The translations under genes and the position numbers were made by a program. A DNA stretch of 64,000 bases from Cupriavidus basilensis OR16 (lineage in GTDB: Bacteria > Pseudomonadota > Gammaproteobacteria > Burkholderiales > Burkholderiaceae): contig NZ_AHJE01000017.1 in assembly GCF_000243095.1 (NCBI RefSeq), positions 116,087 through 180,086 of the forward strand, in the 5' to 3' direction. This document shows, in pieces, positions 46,782-55,184 of this stretch (position 1 is the first letter of the stretch; each line of letters begins with the position of its first letter). The notes under the pieces were generated by a model. That model saw nothing but the letters and a program-made list of their open reading frames with translations. It did no database searches and was not told the origin of the DNA.

Positions 46782-48044
46782 CTGCAACGACGTGAATTTC
46801 TCGGCGCGCTGGCCGGCACGGCCATGTTCGGCACGCTTGGCGCGCAGGCCGCGGCGCGCAAGGCAAAAGTGGTGGTGGTAGGCGGCGGCTTTGGCGGCGC
46901 CACCGCGGCGCGGTACCTGCGCGAATGGAGCGGCCAAGGCATCGAGGTCACGCTGGTCGAGCCCAACGCGAGCTTCGTCTCCTGCCCGCTGTCCAACCTG
47001 GTGCTCGCCGGCAGCAAGCGCATCGGCGACATCACCTTGTCGTACGATGCCCTGGCCAAACGCCACGGCGTCAAACTCGTGCGCGACCATGTCAGCGCGA
47101 TCGACGCCGCGCGCCGCGAGGTGCGCCTGGCGGGTGGCGGCACGCTCGCCTATGACAGGCTGGTGCTCTCGCCTGGCGTGGACGTGCTCAGCGGCGAGAT
47201 CCCCGGCCTCGCCCAGCCCGGCGGCGAGCAGATCCTGCACGCCTGGAAGGCCGGCCCGCAAACGGTGGGCCTGCGCCGCCAGCTCGAAGCCATGCGCGAC
47301 GGCGGCACCTTCGCCATCACCATTCCGCTGGCACCGTATCGCTGCCCGCCCGGCCCCTATGAGCGCGCCTGCCTGGTCGCGGACTATTTCAGCCGGGCCA
47401 AGCCGCGCAGCAAGGTGCTGATCCTCGACGCCAATCCCGACGTCACCTCCAAGGGCGCGCTGTTCAAGCAGGTCTGGGCCACGCGCTACAAGGACAGGGT
47501 CGAGTACCGGCCGCAGTACAACACCGTCGATGTGGACCCTGCCACCCACACGCTCAAGTTCGAGGTGCAGGACGACGAACGCGCCGACGTGCTCAACGTG
47601 CTGCCGCCGCAGCGGGCCGGGGCCATCGCCGTTGCAAGCGGGCTGGCCACCGCCAACGGCCGCTGGTGCGAGGTCGATTTCCTCACCTTCGAATCCAAGG
47701 CCGCGCCCAATATCCACGTGCTGGGCGATGCCATCCAGATCGCGCCGCTGATGCCCAAGTCGGGCCATATGGCCAACCAGCATGGCAAGGTGGCCGCCGC
47801 CGCCATCGTGTCGCTGCTAGCCGGCCACGCGCCCAACCCCGAGCCGCTGTACAACAACACCTGCTACAGCTTCACCTCCGCGCGCGAGGCCATCCATATC
47901 GCCAGCGTGCATCGCTACGATGCCGCGCAGAGGACCATGGTCACGGTGCCCGGATCGGGCGGCCTGTCAGCGGCGCCGAACGCGCTGGAAGGCACTTACG
48001 CGCAATCGTGGGCGGATGCGATCTGGACCGACATGCTGGGCTGA
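46782..48044 (+). CDS. fccB: Flavocytochrome c sulfide dehydrogenase, flavoprotein subunit
   Basis: 420 residues, family length (FccB/SoxF). It oxidises sulfide, passing electrons to the cytochrome subunit. A Tat signal QRREFLGALAGTAMFG is followed by the FAD motif VVVVGGGFGGATAARYL, the Cys that binds FAD covalently in this family (ASFVSCPLSN), and the redox-active cysteines in APYRCPPGPYERAC and PLYNNTCYSF. The first codon is now CTG, where relatives have ATG followed by QRREF, because the upstream deletion joined it to fccA. The reading frame is open from the cytochrome start, so a fused product is possible but unlikely to be natural. First gene of the Sox region. Confidence 0.88.
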   Translation: MQRREFLGALAGTAMFGTLGAQAAARKAKVVVVGGGFGGATAARYLREWSGQGIEVTLVEPNASFVSCPLSNLVLAGSKRIGDITLSYDALAKRHGVKLVRDHVSAIDAARREVRLAGGGTLAYDRLVLSPGVDVLSGEIPGLAQPGGEQILHAWKAGPQTVGLRRQLEAMRDGGTFAITIPLAPYRCPPGPYERACLVADYFSRAKPRSKVLILDANPDVTSKGALFKQVWATRYKDRVEYRPQYNTVDVDPATHTLKFEVQDDERADVLNVLPPQRAGAIAVASGLATANGRWCEVDFLTFESKAAPNIHVLGDAIQIAPLMPKSGHMANQHGKVAAAAIVSLLAGHAPNPEPLYNNTCYSFTSAREAIHIASVHRYDAAQRTMVTVPGSGGLSAAPNALEGTYAQSWADAIWTDMLG

Positions 48045-48163
48045 AAGCAGCACGCGGCCGTCCAAGGCAGTCACGGCGCGCACCGGCAACGGTGCGCTTT
48101 GCTTATGTCCCCGAGGTTGCAGCGCAGCCTGAATCTGGAAGCACTGCACAAAGGGGTAAACAC

Positions 48164-48195
48164 TATATGCGCAATTACGCATATACGAATATATT
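48164..48195. promoter_or_regulatory. Operator/promoter of the ArsR-type sulfur regulator
   Basis: AT-rich patch with a perfect inverted repeat TATATGCG-(6)-CGCATATA (48164-48185) and an overlapping ATATA-CGAA-TATAT. TATATT at 48190-48195 is a possible -10 seven bases before an in-frame ATG (48203). The dyad covers the upstream ATG, so repression would block both transcription and that start. Confidence 0.65.
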
Positions 48196-48571
48196 GAACG
48201 GCATGGATGAGATGGATCGCGTGTTCGAGAAAGTGTCGGGGTATTTCAGCCTGCTGGCGGAGCCCACCAGGCTGAAGATCCTGCACGCCCTGTGCGATGG
48301 CGAGAAGCCGGTGGGCACCGTGGTGGAAACGGTGGGATCGTCGCAGACCAATGTGTCGCGCCATCTCACCGCGATGTACCGCGCGGGCGTGCTGTCGCGC
48401 CGCAAGGAGGCCAACCTCGTGTTCTACGCCATCGAGGACGAGAGCGTGATCGAGCTGTGCCGCACGGTTTGCGTGCAGGTCGCCAGCCGGCTGGAAGACA
48501 ACGCCTTGCCGGCGAGCATGGTCGATCGCTTCATGCCGGCCACGCCGGCACCGCGTCGGCGCAGCCGCTAA
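48167..48571 (+). CDS. ArsR-family sulfide/persulfide-type repressor (SoxR/SqrR/BigR-like)
   Basis: 134 residues from the first ATG (AAGGGG 10 bp before). The conserved part begins at MDEMDRVFEKVSGYFSLLAEPTRLKILHALC, and the in-frame ATG at 48203 is an equally good start. Winged helix with SSQTNVSRHLTAMYRAG. Cys43 in the first helix pair and Cys98/Cys102 in the last helix match the thiol pair of SqrR/BigR, which form a disulfide or tetrasulfide with reactive sulfur and release DNA. It sits between fccB and soxC and should repress the sox genes until sulfur substrates are present. Confidence 0.87.
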   Translation: MRNYAYTNILNGMDEMDRVFEKVSGYFSLLAEPTRLKILHALCDGEKPVGTVVETVGSSQTNVSRHLTAMYRAGVLSRRKEANLVFYAIEDESVIELCRTVCVQVASRLEDNALPASMVDRFMPATPAPRRRSR

Positions 48572-48687
48572 GGCAGCAGCGCTCGCACCAGGGTTTGACG
48601 GCAGCCGTCCGCTTGCGCGGGCGCTGACCCACAACAGGTTTGCCGGCGGCGCCTTTGCGCCGCACGCGCGAGCCGGAGGAGACCGCA

Positions 48688-50052
48688 GTGCCGGAACAGA
48701 GCCGCCCCGGGCGCATCGTGCGTGCGCCGGAGCATTTCGTCAGCGCCTCGCTGCAGCAAGACATCACGCAACACGGCGTAGGCGCGTCCGACAGCCCGCG
48801 CCGGGATTTCCTGCGCAAGAGCTTCCTGGGCGCGGCCGCGGCGCTGGCCGCCGGCGTCGCGGGCCGGGCACGCGCAGCGGATGACGCTGCCGGCGACGCC
48901 GCCATCCTCACCCCACAGCCCTGGGCTACCTCGCTCGGCCAGCCGGTCGCCGCGCGTCCCTACGGCCAGCCGTCATTGTTCGAGAAAAACCTGGTGCGCC
49001 GCGAGTCGCCCGGCCTCACGCGGGTGTCGGCGGCCTCGGTGTCCTTTGCCCCGCTGCAAGGCTTCTTCGGCATCATCACGCCCAACGGCCTGCACTTCGA
49101 GCGCCATCACCAGGGCTGGCAGGACATCGATCCGGCCCGCCACCGCCTGATGATCAATGGCCTGGTGAAAGCGCCACGCGTCTACACCATGGACGACCTG
49201 ATGCGCCTGCCCGCGGTGTCGCGCATGCACTTCATCGAGTGCGGCGCCAATACCGGCATGGAATGGGGCAACGTGGCGGTGCCCACGGTGCAATACACCC
49301 ACGGCATGCTGTCGTGCTGCGAGTTCACCGGCGTGCCGCTCAAGGTCCTGCTCGACGATGCCGGCGCGGATTTCAAGCGCGGGCGCTACCTGCTGGCCGA
49401 GGGCGGCGACGGTTCGGGCATGACCCGCACCATCCCGATGGAGCTGGCCGACGAGATCATCGTCGCCTGGGGCATGAACGGCGAGATGCTGCGCCCCGAG
49501 AACGGCTACCCGCTACGCCTGGTGGTGCCCGGCGTGCAGGGCGTGTCATGGGTCAAGTGGTTGCGTCGGCTGGAGCTCGGCGACCAGCCGTGGAACACCA
49601 AGGACGAGACCGTGCACTACGTGGACATGATGCCCGACGGCATGCTGCGCCAGTACACCTCGATCCAGGAATGCAAGTCCGTCATCACCACGCCCTCCGG
49701 CGGGCAGCATCTGGTGGGGCGCGGCTTCTACAACATCAGCGGCCTGGCGTGGTCCGGGCGCGGGCGCGTGAAGCGCGTCGATGTCTCCGTCGACGGCGGG
49801 CGCAACTGGCGCACCGCGAGGCTGGAAACGCCGGTGCTGTCCAAATGCCTGACGCGCTTCAACCTGGACTGGGTGTGGGACGGCTCCCCGGCCATCCTGC
49901 AGAGCCGCGCCATCGACGAGACCGGTTATGTGCAGCCCCGCCTGGCGCAACTGCGTGCGGTGCGCGGCGCGCGCTCGATCTATCACAACAACGCCATCCA
50001 GAGCTGGCAGGTGGCCGATGGCGGCGAGGTCTCCAATGTCCATGTTGACTAA
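48688..50052 (+). CDS. soxC: Sulfane dehydrogenase molybdopterin subunit SoxC
   Basis: 454 residues from a GTG start with GGAGGA 7 bp before. A Tat signal RRDFLRKSFLGAAAALA at about 37-53 exports the folded cofactor-loaded protein. The sulfite-oxidase fold carries the Mo-ligand Cys in MHFIECGANTGMEWG, and the C-terminal dimerisation domain follows. With SoxD it oxidises the sulfane sulfur bound on SoxY by six electrons. Its end overlaps the soxD start by 17 bp, showing coupled translation. Confidence 0.95.
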   Translation: MPEQSRPGRIVRAPEHFVSASLQQDITQHGVGASDSPRRDFLRKSFLGAAAALAAGVAGRARAADDAAGDAAILTPQPWATSLGQPVAARPYGQPSLFEKNLVRRESPGLTRVSAASVSFAPLQGFFGIITPNGLHFERHHQGWQDIDPARHRLMINGLVKAPRVYTMDDLMRLPAVSRMHFIECGANTGMEWGNVAVPTVQYTHGMLSCCEFTGVPLKVLLDDAGADFKRGRYLLAEGGDGSGMTRTIPMELADEIIVAWGMNGEMLRPENGYPLRLVVPGVQGVSWVKWLRRLELGDQPWNTKDETVHYVDMMPDGMLRQYTSIQECKSVITTPSGGQHLVGRGFYNISGLAWSGRGRVKRVDVSVDGGRNWRTARLETPVLSKCLTRFNLDWVWDGSPAILQSRAIDETGYVQPRLAQLRAVRGARSIYHNNAIQSWQVADGGEVSNVHVD

Positions 50053-51082
50053 CGCCGGGCGCGCGGCACTGATGGCCTGCGCCGCCGCGCTGTGCGGGCA
50101 TGCGGCAATGGCCGCCGCGCCGGAGGGCAGCGCGCGCGCGGCGCTCGGCCGCACCGCTACGCCGGCCGAGGTCAAGGCCTGGGATATCGATGTGCGCCCC
50201 GACTTCCAGGGCCTGCCCAGGGGCAGCGGCACGGTGTCGCGCGGCCAGGCCGTCTGGGACGGTAAATGCGCTTCGTGCCATGGCGATTTCGGCGAATCCA
50301 ACGAAGTGTTCTCGCCCATCGTCGGCGGCACCACCGCCGAGGATATCAAGCGGGGGCGGGTAGCCTCGCTGACCGGCAACCAGCCTTACCGCACCACGCT
50401 GATGAAGGTCAGCACGGTCAGCACCCTGTGGGACTACATCCACCGCGCGATGCCGTGGAACGCACCCCGGAGCCTGTCCGCCGACGACGTCTACGCGGTT
50501 ACGGCCTACCTGCTCAACCTGGGCGATATCGTGCCGGCGGACTTCACGCTGTCGGATCGCAATATCGCTGAGGTGCAGCAGAAAATGCCAAACCGCAATG
50601 GCATGACCCTGCAGCACGGCCTGTGGCCCGGGCGGGGCCAGGCGGATACGCACAATACGGCGTGCATGAAGGATTGCACGGCCACGGCCACGGTCAAGGT
50701 CGTGTCCACCATGCCGGCCTACGCCCGCGATGCCCACGGCGAGCTGGCCGCGCAGCAGCGCACTGTCGGCCCCACGCGCGGCTGGGCTGCCGGCGCCAGC
50801 GCGCCCGCAGCGCCGGCAGGCGTCACGGCGCAAGTGCCCGGCGCGCAGCTGGCTAGCCAGTACCAGTGCATGGCCTGCCACGCCACCGATCGCAAGCTGG
50901 TTGGCCCGAGCTTTGCCGAGGTCGCGCGCAAGTACAAAGGGCAGGATGCGCAGGACGCGCTCGCGCGCAAGATCCGGGCAGGCGGGCAAGGCGCCTGGGG
51001 CAGCATGCCGATGCCGCCGCAAGCGCAGATTCCCGATTCCGACCTGCGCACCGTGGTGGGGTGGATTCTTGAGGCAAAATAG
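50036..51082 (+). CDS. soxD: Sulfane dehydrogenase cytochrome subunit SoxD
   Basis: 348 residues. The signal peptide is followed by the first haem site CASCH (78-82). A second, C-terminal cytochrome domain has CMACH near 280. GAGG lies 6 bp before the first ATG, so this start is preferred to the one two codons later. The second domain (CMACHATDRKLVGPSFAEVARKY) is strikingly like the whole of the next gene product. It passes electrons from SoxC to the respiratory chain. Confidence 0.93.
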   Translation: MSMLTNAGRAALMACAAALCGHAAMAAAPEGSARAALGRTATPAEVKAWDIDVRPDFQGLPRGSGTVSRGQAVWDGKCASCHGDFGESNEVFSPIVGGTTAEDIKRGRVASLTGNQPYRTTLMKVSTVSTLWDYIHRAMPWNAPRSLSADDVYAVTAYLLNLGDIVPADFTLSDRNIAEVQQKMPNRNGMTLQHGLWPGRGQADTHNTACMKDCTATATVKVVSTMPAYARDAHGELAAQQRTVGPTRGWAAGASAPAAPAGVTAQVPGAQLASQYQCMACHATDRKLVGPSFAEVARKYKGQDAQDALARKIRAGGQGAWGSMPMPPQAQIPDSDLRTVVGWILEAK

Positions 51083-51208
51083 CGGGCTGGCCGCCCCATG
51101 CCCGTGGCGTGGCCAGCGCGCCGCCGCGCCGGCCGTGCCGACAGGCAACACCGGCAGCGAGCGGGCTTTTCGCCGTCCCCACGGCTCTTCAAAGTTCGGA
51201 GCATATCC

Positions 51209-51538
51209 ATGAAGCAGTTTGTCATCGCAACGCTGATGCTGGCTTGCGCCGCCTCGGCCAACGCTGCGGTCGATGCCGCCAAGGCCCAGGAAATCGCCAA
51301 CAAGAACGCCTGCATGGGCTGCCACCAGGTCGACAAGAAGCTGGTTGGCCCGGCCTACAAGGACGTGGCGGCCAAGTACAAGGGCGACAAGAACGCGCTG
51401 GCAACGCTGACCAAGAAGGTCAAGGGTGGTGGTGCTGGCGTGTGGGGCCCGGTGCCGATGCCCGCCAATGCCGCCCTGAGCGATGCCGACCTGAAGACGG
51501 TCGTGGAGTGGGTGCTGGCAGGCGCCCCGGCCAAGTAA
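51209..51538 (+). CDS. Cytochrome c551/c552-type protein of the sox cluster
   Basis: 109 residues. Signal peptide MKQFVIATLMLACAASANA, then a class I cytochrome with CMGCHQVDKKLVGPAYKDVAAKY, the axial Met in PVPMPANAAL and a last helix LKTVVEWVLAG. GGAG lies 7 bp before the start. Very similar to the second domain of SoxD, so it is probably the electron acceptor that takes electrons from SoxCD or SoxAX to the oxidase. Confidence 0.93.
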   Translation: MKQFVIATLMLACAASANAAVDAAKAQEIANKNACMGCHQVDKKLVGPAYKDVAAKYKGDKNALATLTKKVKGGGAGVWGPVPMPANAALSDADLKTVVEWVLAGAPAK

Positions 51539-51707
51539 GCACAGCCAGGGCAAGCCCTGCCCGGACCGGTTACGGCTTCGGGACCAAGGGGCGCCGCTGG
51601 CGCCCCTGTGCGAGGGCGGCAATGCACCGCCCGCTGCCGCGCGAACAAGGCGCGGCAGGCCAACAGAAAACCAAGCCGGAACGGAAAACGCAGGAGAAAA
51701 GGAAACA

Positions 51708-52163
51708 ATGCATTCAAAACGACGAGACGTATTGCGGGTCACCTCCGTGCTCGCACTGATGGCCGCCACCGGCCTGATCAGCAAGGCGCAGGCCGCGGAG
51801 TGGAACAAGACCGCCTTTGACGGCAAGAGCGTGGCCGATGTCATCAAGGCCTTTGGCGGCAGCGGAACCGAGAAGAGCACCGCCATCGTCTTTACCGCCC
51901 CAGACATCGCCGAGAACGGCGCCGTGGTGCCGGTCGCCGTGACCAGCAACATCCCTGGCACCGAGCAGATCGCCATCCTGGTGGAAAAGAACCCCAACAC
52001 GCTGGCAGCGGATTTCATCATCCCGGCCGGCACCGAGCCCTTCGTCTCCACGCGGGTGAAGATGGGCCAGACCTCGATGGTGTACGCCGCCGTCAAGGCC
52101 GGCGGCAAATGGTACGTGGCGTCCAAGGAAATCAAGGTGACGCTGGGCGGCTGCGGCGGCTAA
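51708..52163 (+). CDS. soxY: Thiosulfate oxidation carrier protein SoxY
   Basis: 151 residues. Tat-type signal (KRRDVLRVTSVLALMAATG) and a C-terminal swinging arm ending TLGGCGG; its Cys149 carries the sulfur intermediates during the whole cycle. AGGAGAAAAGGA precedes the ATG. Exported with SoxZ, whose gene follows by 63 bp. Confidence 0.96.
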   Translation: MHSKRRDVLRVTSVLALMAATGLISKAQAAEWNKTAFDGKSVADVIKAFGGSGTEKSTAIVFTAPDIAENGAVVPVAVTSNIPGTEQIAILVEKNPNTLAADFIIPAGTEPFVSTRVKMGQTSMVYAAVKAGGKWYVASKEIKVTLGGCGG

Positions 52164-52226
52164 GGCCACGCTCCCATCCACCCAGGCGGGTTTCCCGCCC
52201 CACCACTACCTGAAAGAGGAAAGAAC

Positions 52227-52538
52227 ATGGCAGACCCGATGCGCGTACGTGCCGCCGAGAACGGCGGTGTGGTCGACGTCAAGATCCTGATGAAGCACGA
52301 TATGGAAACCGGCCAGCGCAAGGACGCGTCCGGCAAGACCATTCCCGCCTGGCATATCCAGAGCGTGACGGCACAGTGCAAAGGCAAAGACGTATTCCAG
52401 GCCCAGTTCGGCCCGGCGGTGTCCAAGGACCCCTTCCTGAACTTCAAGTTCAAGGGCGGCGCCAAGGGCGACAAGGTCACGGTGACGTGGGTCGACAACC
52501 GCGGCGACAAGCGGACCGACGAAGCCACCATTTCCTGA
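52227..52538 (+). CDS. soxZ: Thiosulfate oxidation carrier complex protein SoxZ
   Basis: 103 residues, no signal peptide; it leaves the cell bound to SoxY. Immunoglobulin-like beta fold with MADPMRVRAAENGGVVDVKILMKHDMETG and VTVTWVDNRGDKRTDEATIS, which are typical. GAGGAAAG precedes the start. Forms the SoxYZ carrier dimer. Confidence 0.96.
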   Translation: MADPMRVRAAENGGVVDVKILMKHDMETGQRKDASGKTIPAWHIQSVTAQCKGKDVFQAQFGPAVSKDPFLNFKFKGGAKGDKVTVTWVDNRGDKRTDEATIS

Positions 52539-52647
52539 TCCGGCCAGACCGAGCGGGCGGCGGCATCCTCTGCTATGGTTCAGGTCGAATGTCGGGCCCG
52601 GGCCGGCGCATGTTGCGCGCGGGGGTACGACCGGAAGGATAGCAATC

Positions 52648-53103
52648 ATGCGGCGAGCATTTATTCGAGCAACGGCGGCACTGGCGGCGATCGGCCTGAC
52701 CGCCAAGGCAGCGGCGCAAGCGGCGCCGGCGGCTGCCGGCAAGGGCGGGCGCGTCAAGGTGGTCTATCAGTTGTCCGAAGGCACGGACCAGGCGGTGCGC
52801 GCCATGGCCAACCTGCGCAACCACCTGAACGCCGCGCCGGATACCAAGATCGTGGTGGTGGCGTTTGGCTACGGCGTGGACTTCATTGTGGAAGGCGCAC
52901 GTGATGCGCGCGGCAATACCTTTGAGGCCGCCGTCGGTGCGCTGGCTGCGTCCGGCGTCGAGTTCCGCGTTTGCCGCAACACGCTCACGGCGCGCAAGAT
53001 TCCTGAATCCAGCCTGCTGATGGAAGCCAAGGTGGTGCCGGCGGGCGTGGTCGAGGTGGCCAAGCTGCAATTCGATGAGGGCTACGCCTACCTCAAGCCG
53101 TAA
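52648..53103 (+). CDS. Secreted DsrE-family protein
   Basis: 151 residues. Twin-arginine-like or Sec signal (MRRAFIRATAALAAIGLTAKAAAQA), then a DsrE/F-type fold (RVKVVYQLSEGTDQAVRAMANLRNHL, KIVVVAFGYGVDFIVEGARDA) and one Cys in GVEFRVCRNTL, at the position of the sulfur-carrying Cys in DsrE-like proteins. Cytoplasmic DsrE proteins relay persulfide; an exported form within a sox cluster may handle sulfur in the periplasm. It lies between soxZ and soxA in the same direction. Confidence 0.85.
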   Translation: MRRAFIRATAALAAIGLTAKAAAQAAPAAAGKGGRVKVVYQLSEGTDQAVRAMANLRNHLNAAPDTKIVVVAFGYGVDFIVEGARDARGNTFEAAVGALAASGVEFRVCRNTLTARKIPESSLLMEAKVVPAGVVEVAKLQFDEGYAYLKP

Positions 53104-53226
53104 GTAAGACCGGGCACAAGGCGGCGCACACCGGGCGCCACGCAACGGGAAGACAAGCAATAAGACCGGCCCGCGCGGCCTGGCGCCATTTGGCGGCAGG
53201 CTCCCGAGGCCCCGAGGAGAAGCCCC

Positions 53227-53859
53227 ATGAAAACGATCAGACGCCGCCGCACCGGCGCCGCGCTGGCACTGGCCGGCACCGTGGCGCTTGCCGCCGCGGC
53301 GGTGCACGCCCAAGGCAGCACCGCCGAGGAAATCGCCAAGTACCGGCAGATGCTCGCCGAGGGCAACCCGGCGGAGCTGTGGGAAGCCGCGGGCGAAGAA
53401 CTCTGGAAAAAGCCTGCCGGCCCCAAGAATGCCTCGCTCGAGCAATGCGACCTGGGCAAGGGCCCCGGCGTGACCAAGGGCGCCTAGATGAACGTGGAGC
53501 TGAACCATCCCGAAGAAAAGCGCGTGTACGCCCTTGGCCAGAAGATGTTCTTCTACCGTGGCGGTGCCTACGACTTCGCCTGCGCCACCTGCCACGCCGT
53601 GGACGGCCAGCGCATCCGGCTGCAAGAGCTGCCCAACCTGCTGACCAAGCAAGGCGCGCAAGCCGCCTACACCACGTGGCCCGCCTATCGCGTCTCGCAG
53701 GGCGAGGTCCGCTCGATGCAGCACCGCCTCTATGATTGCCTGCGCCAGCAGCGCTTTCCCGAGCCTGCCTACGGGTCCGACGTGATCACCGCGCTGAGCC
53801 TGTTCCTCGCCAGGAACGCGAACGGCGGCACGTATGACGGTCCGGCCATGAAGCGCTGA
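53227..53859 (+). pseudogene. soxA: SoxA cytochrome, internal deletion leaving an in-frame stop
   Basis: The first 86 codons (signal peptide MKTIRRRRTGAALALAG; ELWKKPAGPKNASLEQCDLG) end at TAG (53485-53487). Immediately after, in the same frame, MNVELNHPEEKRVYALGQK continues through the C-terminal haem motif CATCH to the normal SoxA end (QQRFPEPAYGSDVITALSLFL). The ~65-80 residues that lie between KGA and MNV in other SoxA proteins are gone, and the join made the stop. The intact protein links thiosulfate to SoxY with SoxX. As assembled only a fragment without the active-site Cys domain is made. Confidence 0.88.
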
Positions 53860-53876
53860 GGGAAGGGAGAGCAGAG

Positions 53877-54569
53877 ATGAGACAAGCGCATAAATACGCA
53901 CACGGCACGCTGGCCATGTTCGCCATGCTGGCCTGCCTGGGTGGCATGGCTCACGCAGACGATGGCGCCAAGCCGGCCAAGGCCACAAAGCCCGCCAACG
54001 TCACCACCAAGGTCGCCGCTGTCAGCGACGCCGACATGAAGAAGCTGATCGAAGGCTCCTTCACCTCCAAGGGCCCCGCCACGGTCGAAGGCGTGCTCGA
54101 TCGCGATGCCATGCAGAAGGCTTGCAGCGACTACCCCGACCGCTCCAAGGTGCCGGCCGCGGTGGCCAGGAAGATCGAGGCCGCCGAGTTCAAGCAGATC
54201 AAGTACCCCACCGACAAGCAATGGCTGGGCGACTGGAAGGAGGGCGAGAAGACCGCCCAGAACGGCCGCGGCATGCAGTTCTCCGACACGGTCGGCAGCC
54301 CCAACGGCGCCAACTGCTACGCCTGCCACCAGATGACCAAGGCCGAGATCTCGTTTGGCAATATCGGCCCGTCGCTGTACCAGTACGGCAAGCTGCGCGG
54401 CGACTCCGAGGCGGTGCTCAAGTACACCTGGGGCAAGATCTGGGATTCCAGCGCGTTCTCGGCCTGCTCCAACATGCCGCGCTTCGGGCACAAGGGCATC
54501 CTCACCGAGCAGCAGATCCGCGACGTGATGGCGCTGCTGCTGGACCCGGCCTCGCCGGTCAACCAGTAA
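53877..54569 (+). CDS. soxX: Sulfur oxidation c-type cytochrome SoxX
   Basis: 230 residues. Signal peptide ending GMAHA-DD, then an N-terminal extension (to ~135) and one haem domain with CYACHQM and the later axial-ligand region SNMPRFGHKGIL. The length fits the longer SoxX type. It starts 17 bp after soxA, is the SoxAX partner, and transfers the electrons released on thiosulfate binding. Confidence 0.93.
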   Translation: MRQAHKYAHGTLAMFAMLACLGGMAHADDGAKPAKATKPANVTTKVAAVSDADMKKLIEGSFTSKGPATVEGVLDRDAMQKACSDYPDRSKVPAAVARKIEAAEFKQIKYPTDKQWLGDWKEGEKTAQNGRGMQFSDTVGSPNGANCYACHQMTKAEISFGNIGPSLYQYGKLRGDSEAVLKYTWGKIWDSSAFSACSNMPRFGHKGILTEQQIRDVMALLLDPASPVNQ

Positions 54570-54578
54570 GGCGGCGCG

Positions 54579-55106
54579 ATGACGCCTAGCCGCCTGGCCG
54601 GCTCCCTTTGGCACGCCCACGCGCGCGTGCTGCTGTTTGCCGCACTGGCCTGGAGCGGCGCGGCCGCCGCGCTGGAGGTGGGCGACACCGTGCGCCTGCC
54701 GCCGGTGCAGTTGCTCGACGGCCGGGTTGTCACCTCCGCCGACCTGGCCGGCAGGCCGCTGGTGGTGGAAGTCTGGGCATCGTGGTGCCCCTTCTGCGCG
54801 CTGCAGAACCCGCGCCTGCAAAAGCTCTACGACAGCACCGGGGGCGCGCGTGGCGGGTTGCAGGTGCTGGCACTCAGCATCGACAAGGATCCCAAGGACG
54901 CCGCCACCTACATGGCCAAACACGGCTACACCTTTGCGGCCGCGATGGACACGCCCGCCCTGCGCGCCGTGCTCGGCAAGCGCCGCGGCCTGCCCGAGCT
55001 GTACGTGATCGACGGCCACGGCAAGGTCGTGCAGAAGGAAGTCGGCGAGATGCTGGAAGAAGAAGTCGCTGCGCTGGCCAGGTACGCCACGCCAGCGCAG
55101 AAGTAG
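54579..55106 (+). CDS. Secreted TlpA-like thioredoxin (SoxW-type)
   Basis: 175 residues. A hydrophobic N-terminal signal/anchor (residues 16-32), then a TlpA/ResA-type thioredoxin fold with active site WASWCPFCALQNP and the cis-Pro region GLPELYVID. In the sox context such proteins reduce SoxY or keep Sox thiols reduced. It begins 9 bp after soxX and precedes soxB. Confidence 0.9.
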   Translation: MTPSRLAGSLWHAHARVLLFAALAWSGAAAALEVGDTVRLPPVQLLDGRVVTSADLAGRPLVVEVWASWCPFCALQNPRLQKLYDSTGGARGGLQVLALSIDKDPKDAATYMAKHGYTFAAAMDTPALRAVLGKRRGLPELYVIDGHGKVVQKEVGEMLEEEVAALARYATPAQK

Positions 55107-55184
55107 GCACATCGGCCGCATCGGCCACAAGATGCCGGGTCGCAAGAGCCAGACACCGGCGCATGACATGCACAGGACGAGACA

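Noticed and set aside
46539..48044. A natural cytochrome-flavoprotein fusion (FccA-FccB)
   Set aside because: The cytochrome lacks its C-terminal half, a piece of it survives in another frame, and the Tat signal of FccB would be internal.
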